Shown here piece after piece: positions 1 through 5,550 of a stretch of DNA of 5,903 nt. Source of the DNA: Promethearchaeota archaeon (GTDB taxonomy: Archaea; Asgardarchaeota; Lokiarchaeia; Sigynarchaeales; MK-D1). The notes under the pieces were generated by a model that was not told where the DNA came from, made no database searches, and saw only the letters and a list, made by a program, of their open reading frames with translations. Location: positions 1 through 5,903 of the forward strand of contig JAEOTN010000423.1 of NCBI GenBank assembly GCA_016839865.1, in the 5' to 3' direction. Each line of letters opens with the position of its first letter. Positions within the stretch are counted from its first letter, which is position 1. A program made the position numbers and the translations under genes.

Positions 1-168
1 AGAAACAGCAATTGCTTCGCATTCATTAGAGGTTCGAACATGAACAATATCATCATCTGATTCGTCATTAAGATAATTCAGAACAAATTTCAGACTAGTT
101 CCCGGTACCCCAGCGAAAAAGGAGAAATCATGCTTCTTTAGCAATTCCATGAAAACTGGAACATCCAT
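1..168 (-). CDS. Phosphonopyruvate decarboxylase-like ThDP enzyme, N-terminal fragment
   Basis: This is the first 56 residues of a protein that runs off the left edge. The sequence shows FFAGVPGTSLK near residues 17-27 and SNECEAIA near residues 47-54. These correspond to the GVPDSLLK and NEGxAxxLA motifs of phosphonopyruvate decarboxylase, a thiamine-diphosphate enzyme of phosphonate biosynthesis that converts phosphonopyruvate to phosphonoacetaldehyde. Glu49 fits the glutamate that activates the cofactor in this fold. Sulfopyruvate decarboxylase alpha and other ThDP enzymes are related alternatives. I chose the ATG at 168 because about 19 residues precede GVP, as in bacterial family members, and because a TATA-like box lies about 27 bp upstream, the spacing of a leaderless archaeal gene. 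An in-frame ATG at 189 would add seven residues and has no clear ribosome-binding site. The family call rests on two short motifs, and the substrate is inferred. Confidence 0.6.
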   Translation of the reverse strand, partial: MDVPVFMELLKKHDFSFFAGVPGTSLKFVLNYLNDESDDDIVHVRTSNECEAIAVS

Positions 169-190
169 AAAAATGAGCAATTTATCCATA

Positions 191-198
191 ATTTTATA
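191..198 (-). promoter_or_regulatory. Candidate TATA box for the decarboxylase-like gene
   Basis: Read on the minus strand this is TATAAAAT, centred about 27 bp upstream of the ATG at 168. That is the distance expected for an archaeal leaderless transcript beginning at that ATG. It lies in the 49 bp gap after the methyltransferase stop, so the decarboxylase-like gene may have its own promoter as well as read-through. A-T richness makes chance matches easy. Confidence 0.35.
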
Positions 199-238
199 CT
201 TATCTCAATTAACTTTGTAGAAAATGTTAAGTTGATTT

Positions 239-2674
239 TCAATTTTTCTTGTGTGTTCTTGATTTAGATATTCGCTGATGAACCAAATTTTCAACGCTTT
301 CATAAAGGTCTTGCTGATATTCAGCCAGATTTAAATGATTTAAGATAATTTTATCTAATTCATTACGATCATCCATCTCAAATTCATCTTTAACTTCTAG
401 AAACTGCCTAGATGAGATCGATTTTACACATTTCTCTATTTGTTTCCTTATTAAAAAGTCCTGAATTTGACAAGGATCAATAATCATTATGTTCTCAATG
501 TCAAAAGTAGCAGTATCTAGTGCTCCCATTCCAAAACTCCTTCTCCCATTCAACTCGATCGAGAGATAAGTTAAGCTTGATAACAGAGAACCCAGTATGA
601 GTGAGGAATGTTGTTCAAATTCAGGTTTAAGATTGATATTGTAAAACGTATTATTTGCCCAAACTTCATTTTCCTTGAGTGTAAAATATATCTTGTATTT
701 CGAACTGAAGATTTTTTGGATAAAAATATGAGTTCCCCTCGATGTTTGCGGCAGCGATATTGTATAGAATTTGTTTTTTCCAGCCAATGTTGGTACATTT
801 TGAGCTCCGATTAAGGAATTTCCTTTATTTTTTCCTTTCGTTTGCTCGATTTCCTTATTCTTCCCATATTCAATATATTTTGCAGCAAGAGAATTGCCCC
901 GTTCCTTGAAATTTTCCGGTAAAAGCAATATAAAATGACGCAATTCGTTTTCGTCAACTATTGGGTTCAGCATTCGCTTTGGTCCAATGAGGAATGGCTG
1001 TAAAAACTCTAGTTCTATATTGAACTCATAATCAAATCTATTTCGAACGGTTGCAATACCTTTATTTTCAGAAATTTTCTCTAAAATAAAGAATTTGTTT
1101 AATCCCGTAGTGATACCTCTTGTAATGAATGCAATATCCCCCAATCGGACTAAACTTCTACCCAAGTGTTTCTTAAGCTTAAAATAAATTGGGGGAGCAA
1201 GCAGCATTTCATTTCCCCACCGTGTTCCTGCTTCAATGTCATTTTGATCAATCAGACGTATCAGAAATTCTTGTGTTTTCCTCTCTTCAACAGGAGAATT
1301 TTTATTAAGTGTAGGCAGATCCCGGTAAAGCTCTTGAAGAATTTCTGTCACATTTTCTTTGGTTATATGTGATTTTAAACTGATGAATTGACTTATTTCA
1401 CGTTCTCTTTTATCTGAATATTTGGAGAGGGTTGTAATCACTGTATTAATTTCAGCTGAAGAAAACGCTTTGTAATCAAAATCCGTAATTGATAATACAT
1501 TAGTATGTTGTAAGAGATAGTCCTGAAATTCAAACCCAAAGCCAATATTTAACCAACTGCTGGATGTAAGAAAACTCAAAATACCATTTTCTTTTAATCT
1601 TGAGAGTCCAAGATAGAAAAAGTAGATATAAAGGTCAGAACGTTTATTGATTGGAAATTTGTTGATGATTTTTTCTTTATACCCATGTCCTGTCTCACTT
1701 TGAGATCGAATGTTTTCTTGACGTACATAAGGAGGATTCCCAATGATAATATCATATTTTAGCTCCATCGAATAATTTCTCAATAAACTATCTGAACATT
1801 TGAAATTATCATATAGGAATGAAAGATCAAGTGCGGTTTCCTCGTACATCATTAACCAGAGTCGAATTATGATGCGGAGTTTAAACATAATTTTCGGATT
1901 GACATCAAATCCATACACATTATCACGAAAAATTTCGGTTCGCGTTTGTCTTTTACCCGATGGTTTAATACATTTCTGTATCGAATACAATGCCTCCACA
2001 ATCTCAAAATAGAATGCACCAGTTCCACATGCAGGATCTAGTATTCTGATATTACAAATAAGAGCAGAAATGGATTCTATTTCATTTTTTTTCAATTTTC
2101 GCGTAGGAAAAGATGTGGGATTGACCAATAATTCTATAATAACTTCTTTATCTAAGGATGTGTTTTTTCCGAAGTAGTGATATAATGCTTGAATAGTTAG
2201 TAGTCGAACTACTCCAGGAGGGGTAAATATAGCTCCAGAATCTAAGATTTCATCCCTAATCAATCGTTCTCCGAGTACGTGAAAAATGTCTGGAGTTAAA
2301 ATTTCAGTGTCTTGGAAAGGATCTATAGTCGGAGCTAGTTTTTTAGATAATGAATTGAATAGGATTACAAATTCACCATCAACATCATCAACTAGATCCT
2401 GTATCGAAAAGCAAGATTCCCCACAAATTTTATTAGCTATAAGAATATCTGTTGCAAAGGAAGCTAGGAAATCCGCCTTAAGGGCATCATCTAAATCATT
2501 TTCATAATCCAAATTGATAATTTTTAGTTTGATGGTATTGAGAGAATTGCGAAAGAATGTGGTATATGAACTCTGGATGGTTGCATAATCCGAAAAAAAT
2601 GATTCTAGCAATTCTGAGTCCAAATTTTTCACCTTAGATTGAAAGTCCTTGATAACAATATTAAAGTTCAGCAA
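239..2674 (-). CDS. N6-adenine DNA methyltransferase, Eco57I/TaqI-like (type II/IIG class)
   Basis: The 811-residue protein should methylate adenine at N6 in a specific DNA site using S-adenosylmethionine. Motifs appear in gamma-class order: motif X-like GAIFTPPGVVRL (147-158), motif I DPACGTGAF (213-221), YGFDVNP (254-260), the catalytic motif IV NPPY (313-316), and a motif VI-like KENGILSFLTSSSWL (361-375). A TaqI-type target-recognition region starts at LGDIAFITRGITTG (511-524) and continues through NGRRSFGMGALD (709-720). The C-terminal ~80 residues look helical. The N-terminal 146 residues are also mainly helical, and I see no PD-(D/E)xK nuclease motif, so it may be methylation-only or a type IIG enzyme with a diverged nuclease. 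It starts with TTG; no ATG occurs in frame before residue 303, and an upstream stop at 2711-2713 bounds the frame. No separate restriction gene is visible. The gene is intact, without a frameshift. Confidence 0.9.
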   Translation of the reverse strand: MLNFNIVIKDFQSKVKNLDSELLESFFSDYATIQSSYTTFFRNSLNTIKLKIINLDYENDLDDALKADFLASFATDILIANKICGESCFSIQDLVDDVDGEFVILFNSLSKKLAPTIDPFQDTEILTPDIFHVLGERLIRDEILDSGAIFTPPGVVRLLTIQALYHYFGKNTSLDKEVIIELLVNPTSFPTRKLKKNEIESISALICNIRILDPACGTGAFYFEIVEALYSIQKCIKPSGKRQTRTEIFRDNVYGFDVNPKIMFKLRIIIRLWLMMYEETALDLSFLYDNFKCSDSLLRNYSMELKYDIIIGNPPYVRQENIRSQSETGHGYKEKIINKFPINKRSDLYIYFFYLGLSRLKENGILSFLTSSSWLNIGFGFEFQDYLLQHTNVLSITDFDYKAFSSAEINTVITTLSKYSDKREREISQFISLKSHITKENVTEILQELYRDLPTLNKNSPVEERKTQEFLIRLIDQNDIEAGTRWGNEMLLAPPIYFKLKKHLGRSLVRLGDIAFITRGITTGLNKFFILEKISENKGIATVRNRFDYEFNIELEFLQPFLIGPKRMLNPIVDENELRHFILLLPENFKERGNSLAAKYIEYGKNKEIEQTKGKNKGNSLIGAQNVPTLAGKNKFYTISLPQTSRGTHIFIQKIFSSKYKIYFTLKENEVWANNTFYNINLKPEFEQHSSLILGSLLSSLTYLSIELNGRRSFGMGALDTATFDIENIMIIDPCQIQDFLIRKQIEKCVKSISSRQFLEVKDEFEMDDRNELDKIILNHLNLAEYQQDLYESVENLVHQRISKSRTHKKN

Positions 2675-2948
2675 ATCTATGCAGTATAATGTTTTAATAC
2701 CCTTAAAATATCATTTTTCAACTATACATACAAAGAAAGTTTGTTGACTAATACAGATATCTCTAATCCCACTTTATGAATTTCGGCAAGAAGTTGTAAC
2801 TCTAGAACCCAAACTTCCTAATGCATAATGAGAATTGGACGAACAGTGAAAATTTCTCTTTGATGTATGGTTACGTCACGAAAATGTAATTAAAATAAAA
2901 AAAAAACATAATGAAATAGCTAATCCAAGAGGTGAAAGGCAGATTTTC
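2675..2948. promoter_or_regulatory. Divergent spacer between methyltransferase and tnpB
   Basis: This AT-rich, non-coding 274 bp must hold the methyltransferase promoter and the left end of the TnpB element. On the minus strand an ATATTTTAA stretch (2703-2711) is a weak TATA candidate about 33 bp before the TTG start. An A-rich tract lies at 2892-2906. The tnpB frame is open back to 2850 but has no ATG, GTG or TTG codon between there and 2949. I could not fix a left-end hairpin, and no RNA gene is visible. Confidence 0.4.
2928..2935 (+). promoter_or_regulatory. Shine-Dalgarno site of tnpB
   Basis: AGAGGTGA is a strong complement to the archaeal 16S rRNA 3' end. It sits 7 nt before an ATT codon at 2943 and 13 nt before the TTG at 2949. 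The shorter distance is the usual one, which suggests that translation once began at 2943. Confidence 0.5.
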
Positions 2949-4124
2949 TTGACTGAACAAATTCAAGCAGCAAAAACTTCAGTTTTATCCTATAACTGTC
3001 ATTTAGCTAAAAACCTCTATAATTTCGCAAATTACCATTACCGGCAATTTTTCTTTAATTTGAACAAATTTCTTACGTATTATGAATTACTAATAATTGT
3101 AAAAAAGCATAATGCGTATGCAGCACTTCCTGCTCAAACATCCCAACAAATAATCCGCTTAGTTGTTAAAAACTGGAAATCTTATTTGAAAGCAAAAAAT
3201 GAATGCCAAAGAAATCCAAAAAAATTCATCGGTAAACCCAAGATACCGAGGTATAAGAAGAAAAGCGGAGAATCCATCCTTATCTTCACCAACCAAAATA
3301 CAAGGTTTAAAGATGGTAAAATCTATTTTCCTGCTAAAACCAACTTGCCTCCCCTCAACACACGAATCAGTATTTATCAACAGATTCGGATTATCCCAAA
3401 AGGTCACTATTATATCTATGAAGTAATATATAACCGCGAAGTGAAAAACTTAAACTATCCTCAAGATCGTATTCTCTCTATTGATTTAGGGGTCAACAAC
3501 CTCCTAACTACCGCAAACACTGTCGGATTACCTCCTCTCATTGTTAAAGGGGGGGTTGTGAAGTCAATAAATCAATGGTATAATAAGGTTAGAGGAAAGA
3601 CACGATCTTTAGTTGATTCCTTCCATCCAGAGACCAGAAGGATGAATTCTCTCACACGGAAGCGGAATAACAAGATCAAAGATTTTTTTCATAAAACATC
3701 CCGAAACTTAATCCAATATTGTATTAAGAATAAAATCGGTAGAATCATCATTGGATACAATGAAACATGGAAACAAAGATGCAATATTGGTAGGAAGAAT
3801 AATCAATCGTTTGTTTCCATTCCATATTATCAAATAATATGGATGATTCAATATAAAGCCAAACTGGTTGGTATTGATGTTAGTCTAACAAATGAAGAAT
3901 ACACAAGCAAATGTTCAGCGTTGGATAACGAACCGATTAGAAAACATAATTTTTATATGGGCAAGCGGGTAAAGCGAGGTTTATTCCAGTCAAATAAAGG
4001 GAATAAGATCAACGCGGATGTAAATAGTGCAATGAACATTCTCAGAAAAGTAGTTCCCATAGCCTTTGATGGTAAGGGAATAGCGGCGATGGTGTTATCG
4101 CCAAAAATCATAAAAATATCATAG
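2949..4124 (+). CDS. tnpB: TnpB, RNA-guided nuclease of IS200/IS605-group element
   Basis: TnpB proteins are RNA-guided DNA nucleases encoded by IS605-group elements, with a RuvC fold and a guide RNA made from the element's 3' end. In this 391-residue protein, RuvC-I is SIDLGVNNL (177-185, Asp179) and RuvC-III is INADVNSAMNIL (354-365, Asp357). At the usual RuvC-II site the strand reads IIIGYN (266-271), with Gly269 where canonical proteins have Glu; NEEYTSKCSALDNEP (315-329) supplies Glu316 and Glu317 instead. The four-cysteine zinc finger is absent: only Cys322 remains, and the segment instead has the YTSKxSxLDxEP...RGL pattern of one TnpB subgroup. The N-terminal part (LPAQTSQQI, 60-68; KNWKSYLKA, 74-82; GKPKIPRYKKK, 95-105) also matches that subgroup. 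The first ATG-type start is missing: the given start is TTG, while ATT at 2943 has better ribosome-site spacing. The frame is uninterrupted. Confidence is high for the family and moderate for activity. Confidence 0.93.
   Translation: MTEQIQAAKTSVLSYNCHLAKNLYNFANYHYRQFFFNLNKFLTYYELLIIVKKHNAYAALPAQTSQQIIRLVVKNWKSYLKAKNECQRNPKKFIGKPKIPRYKKKSGESILIFTNQNTRFKDGKIYFPAKTNLPPLNTRISIYQQIRIIPKGHYYIYEVIYNREVKNLNYPQDRILSIDLGVNNLLTTANTVGLPPLIVKGGVVKSINQWYNKVRGKTRSLVDSFHPETRRMNSLTRKRNNKIKDFFHKTSRNLIQYCIKNKIGRIIIGYNETWKQRCNIGRKNNQSFVSIPYYQIIWMIQYKAKLVGIDVSLTNEEYTSKCSALDNEPIRKHNFYMGKRVKRGLFQSNKGNKINADVNSAMNILRKVVPIAFDGKGIAAMVLSPKIIKIS
4053..4081 (+). repeat. Stem-loop 1 near tnpB 3' end
   Basis: TTCCC (4054-4058) pairs with GGGAA (4076-4080), extended by a G-U pair at 4053/4081, around a 17 nt loop. 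It lies inside the coding sequence, so codon constraint alone could produce it, but it directly precedes a second stem-loop. Confidence 0.35.
4085..4102 (+). repeat. Stem-loop 2, perfect GC-rich hairpin at tnpB 3' end
   Basis: GGCGAT (4085-4090) pairs perfectly with ATCGCC (4097-4102) around a 6 nt loop, GGTGTT. It is the most GC-rich hairpin I see in an AT-rich region and lies 22 bp before the end of tnpB. This is where IS605-group elements carry right-end hairpins and the guide RNA scaffold. It is followed by A-rich rather than T-rich DNA, so it is not a classic terminator. Confidence 0.5.
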
Positions 4125-4151
4125 AATTTATATGGTTTTTAATAGAATTTA
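4121..4151 (+). repeat. 10 bp direct repeat, ATAGAATTTA twice
   Basis: ATAGAATTTA occurs at 4121-4130 and again at 4142-4151, 21 bp apart (two helical turns). The first copy overlaps the end of tnpB and the transporter's TATA candidate; the second forms the left part of a palindrome. The pair could be a tandem regulator-binding site or a remnant of the element's end. Confidence 0.4.
4127..4134 (+). promoter_or_regulatory. Candidate TATA box for the OFA transporter
   Basis: TTTATATG matches the archaeal box A pattern TTTATATA at seven of eight bases. Its centre predicts a transcript start near 4156, leaving a leader of about 45 nt that contains a ribosome-binding site. It overlaps the final bases around the tnpB stop, so the transporter would be expressed independently of tnpB. 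Confidence 0.4.
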
Positions 4152-4157
4152 ATTCTA
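4143..4157. promoter_or_regulatory. Candidate operator palindrome upstream of the transporter
   Basis: TAGAATT and AATTCTA form a perfect 7 bp dyad around a single central T. It lies between the TATA candidate (4127-4134) and the predicted transcript start near 4156, where archaeal repressors often bind to block polymerase. Its role as an operator is inferred. It could instead be part of the TnpB element's right end. Confidence 0.35.
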
Positions 4158-4188
4158 ATAACATACCTTAACACATATACGACTTTAT

Positions 4189-4192
4189 GGAG
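4189..4192 (+). promoter_or_regulatory. Ribosome-binding site of the OFA transporter
   Basis: GGAG is followed by an 8 nt spacer and then the ATG at 4201, which supports that start. Confidence 0.65.
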
Positions 4193-4200
4193 AATGAAAA

Positions 4201-5466
4201 ATGACTGAAAATCAGAAGATTTTTATTAAGAACCAGAACAGATGGCTAGTCGTGATTGCAGCTGTAATCATGGAGCTTGCTCTTGGAGCTATCTATTCAT
4301 GGTCAACTTTTGCGGGTTATTTAAAAACTGGAGAAGGATGGACTAGTACACAAACTCAATGGGTGTTTTCAATAGCTACTCTTGCATTAGCTGTTGCTGT
4401 CATATTTGCTGGTAGATTAAATGAGAGATTTGGTCCTCAAAAATTGATTTTGATTAGCGCTTTGGTAACTGGCGGTGGTTTTATCTTAGGTGGAATACTT
4501 CCTCTGCAACCTATTTGGACGACATTAACTATAGGATTAATAGGAGGTGGAGGTATTGGGATTTCCTATGCTCTTCCTATCAGTGTCTGTGCAAAATGGT
4601 TTCCAGATAGAAAAGGATTAGTTACAGGACTTGGGATGGCAGGCTTCGGCACAGGGTCACTTATTTGGCAATATTTTCTGAAAGGTGTATTGTACGATGC
4701 AGTGGGTATCCCGTGGACATTCATTATTTACGGATTCTGCTTTATTGTGATGATTGGAGCAGCCTATTTCTTCATCTATAATCCTCCTGAGGGATATATA
4801 GTACCAGCTTATAACCCTGAACAAATGAAAAATAAAAGTGATACTGTGGATGAAGTTAACTTTACTAGGAATGAAATGTTGAAGACACGCCAGTTCTATT
4901 TCTTATTTTACGCTTTAATGGTAGGTTCAGGCGCGGGATTAATGACTATTGGAATTGCCGTAATATGGCCTGAACAAGTATTATCTGACGTAGGATATGC
5001 CAACGCTGCTCAAATAGCCACAATATCGGCGGCAGTAATATACCCCATTTTTAACGGATTAGGTCGTATCATTATGGGCTGGGTTAGTGACAAAATTGGG
5101 TGGAAGTGGTCTATAATTATGATGGACTCTGTCCAAGCAGTTACGATTTTTCTCCTCTATTTCCTTGTAAGAACACCCGCAACGCTCTTTATTGGTATGG
5201 CAATTATCGCATTTAATTATGGAGCAAACTTTACCGTTTTTCCAATGGCAACTGGAGGAGTATTCGGTCGAAAAAATATTTCTTCTAACTATGGTTGGGT
5301 ATTCTTCTCATTTGGAATCGGAGCAATTTTCGGACCACTATTGGGAGGTTATTTCAACGACACCGGAAACCAACATTGGGCGTTTATTATCTCAGGTATC
5401 ACTTTAGTTATCGGAGTTGTTCTCACGTTCCTTATCAAACAACCAAAAAAGAGAGATTCTAACTAA
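4201..5466 (+). CDS. OFA-family major facilitator superfamily transporter
   Basis: This 421-residue inner-membrane carrier is complete and has the length typical of the oxalate/formate antiporter (OFA) family. Twelve hydrophobic segments are visible, roughly at 14-36, 52-71, 82-100, 106-126, 140-160, 172-193, 230-252, 270-292, 302-323, 327-348, 364-383 and 393-413, with a hydrophilic central loop at 194-229. The MFS loop motif appears twice, as GRLNERFGPQK (71-81) and GWVSDKIGWKW (293-303). Family-typical stretches are LGAIYSWSTF (28-37), GIGISYALP (118-126), KWFPDRKGLVTG (132-143) and NYGWVFF (363-369). Arg289 precedes the second loop motif and may match the substrate arginine of OxlT. The helix-11 lysine used by OxlT for oxalate is not evident, since that helix (364-383) contains no lysine. 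The substrate is therefore probably a monocarboxylate or unknown. The gene has its own promoter candidate and GGAG site and faces a gene of opposite direction. Confidence 0.92.
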   Translation: MTENQKIFIKNQNRWLVVIAAVIMELALGAIYSWSTFAGYLKTGEGWTSTQTQWVFSIATLALAVAVIFAGRLNERFGPQKLILISALVTGGGFILGGILPLQPIWTTLTIGLIGGGGIGISYALPISVCAKWFPDRKGLVTGLGMAGFGTGSLIWQYFLKGVLYDAVGIPWTFIIYGFCFIVMIGAAYFFIYNPPEGYIVPAYNPEQMKNKSDTVDEVNFTRNEMLKTRQFYFLFYALMVGSGAGLMTIGIAVIWPEQVLSDVGYANAAQIATISAAVIYPIFNGLGRIIMGWVSDKIGWKWSIIMMDSVQAVTIFLLYFLVRTPATLFIGMAIIAFNYGANFTVFPMATGGVFGRKNISSNYGWVFFSFGIGAIFGPLLGGYFNDTGNQHWAFIISGITLVIGVVLTFLIKQPKKRDSN

Positions 5467-5472
5467 AATCCA

Positions 5473-5485
5473 TTTTTTCTTTTTT
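5473..5485 (+). terminator. T-run terminator after the transporter
   Basis: Six T, one C and six T begin 6 bp after the transporter stop. Archaeal RNA polymerase terminates readily at such T-runs without a hairpin, so this probably ends the transporter transcript. Confidence 0.55.
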
Positions 5486-5502
5486 ATAAAAACAGTCTTT
5501 TA

Positions 5503-5550
5503 CAATAAAAAAGAGAAATAAATGAAGATATTGAATAAATATCTATTTTT
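5503..5550. terminator. Bidirectional terminator region between convergent genes
   Basis: A 7 bp stem, AGATATT (5526-5532) with AATATCT (5538-5544), encloses a 5 nt loop and is followed on the plus strand by ATTTTT. It overlaps the stop of the minus-strand gene. On the minus strand the stem is followed by TTTATTTCTCTTTTTT (complement of 5507-5522). Together these could stop transcripts arriving from either side. Confidence 0.45.

Larger units (their letters stand above)
2928..4160 (+). mobile_element. IS200/IS605-group element of IS1341 type (tnpB only); ends approximate
   Basis: The element is recognised by its TnpB gene and by two stem-loops at the 3' end of that gene. No Y1 transposase (TnpA) is visible in the window, so this copy would need TnpA from elsewhere to move, as is usual for tnpB-only elements. 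IS605-type elements lack terminal inverted repeats and do not duplicate their target, so neither end can be read directly. The given limits run from the tnpB ribosome-binding site to just past the downstream palindrome and should be treated as the minimal core. The true left end could lie further into the spacer. Confidence 0.55.
4053..4160 (+). ncRNA. Candidate omega RNA (guide RNA scaffold) at tnpB 3' end
   Basis: Known TnpB guide RNAs span the 3' end of tnpB and the right end of the element, with the guide taken from flanking DNA. Here the last codons of tnpB contain two adjacent stem-loops (4053-4081 and 4085-4102) separated by 3 nt, a clustering expected of such a scaffold. The 5' limit is taken at the first stem and the 3' limit just after the palindrome at 4143-4157; neither is established. 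If the right end lies near 4120-4160, the guide would match DNA in front of the transporter gene. Confidence 0.3.

Noticed and set aside
571..814. Two open frames (571-798 minus, 608-814 plus) inside the methyltransferase gene.
   Set aside because: Their predicted proteins look like shadow translations, and they overlap the conserved target-recognition region.
1166..2507. Plus-strand open frames at 1166-1372, 1800-2012 and 2286-2507.
   Set aside because: All are antisense to the intact methyltransferase and show no family motif.
2744..2748. TTGAC as a possible TnpB target-adjacent motif marking the element's left end.
   Set aside because: Five bases in an AT-rich spacer carry little information, and no left-end hairpin could be placed beside it.
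2723..2870. Imperfect inverted repeat between about 2723-2740 and 2853-2870 (ACATACAAAGAAA against ACATCAAAGAGAAA).
   Set aside because: It needs gaps and is A-rich, so it is within what chance gives in this spacer, and IS605-type elements lack terminal inverted repeats.
3159..3426. Open frames on both strands inside tnpB.
   Set aside because: They are shadows of the conserved TnpB N-terminal region.
4187..4204. Five-codon mini-ORF (ATGGAGAATGAAAAATGA) overlapping the transporter start.
   Set aside because: Its ATG overlaps the GGAG ribosome-binding site and it has no site of its own; most likely chance.
5192..5407. Plus-strand 71-codon frame inside the transporter gene.
   Set aside because: It is an alternative-frame shadow of transmembrane helices 10-12.
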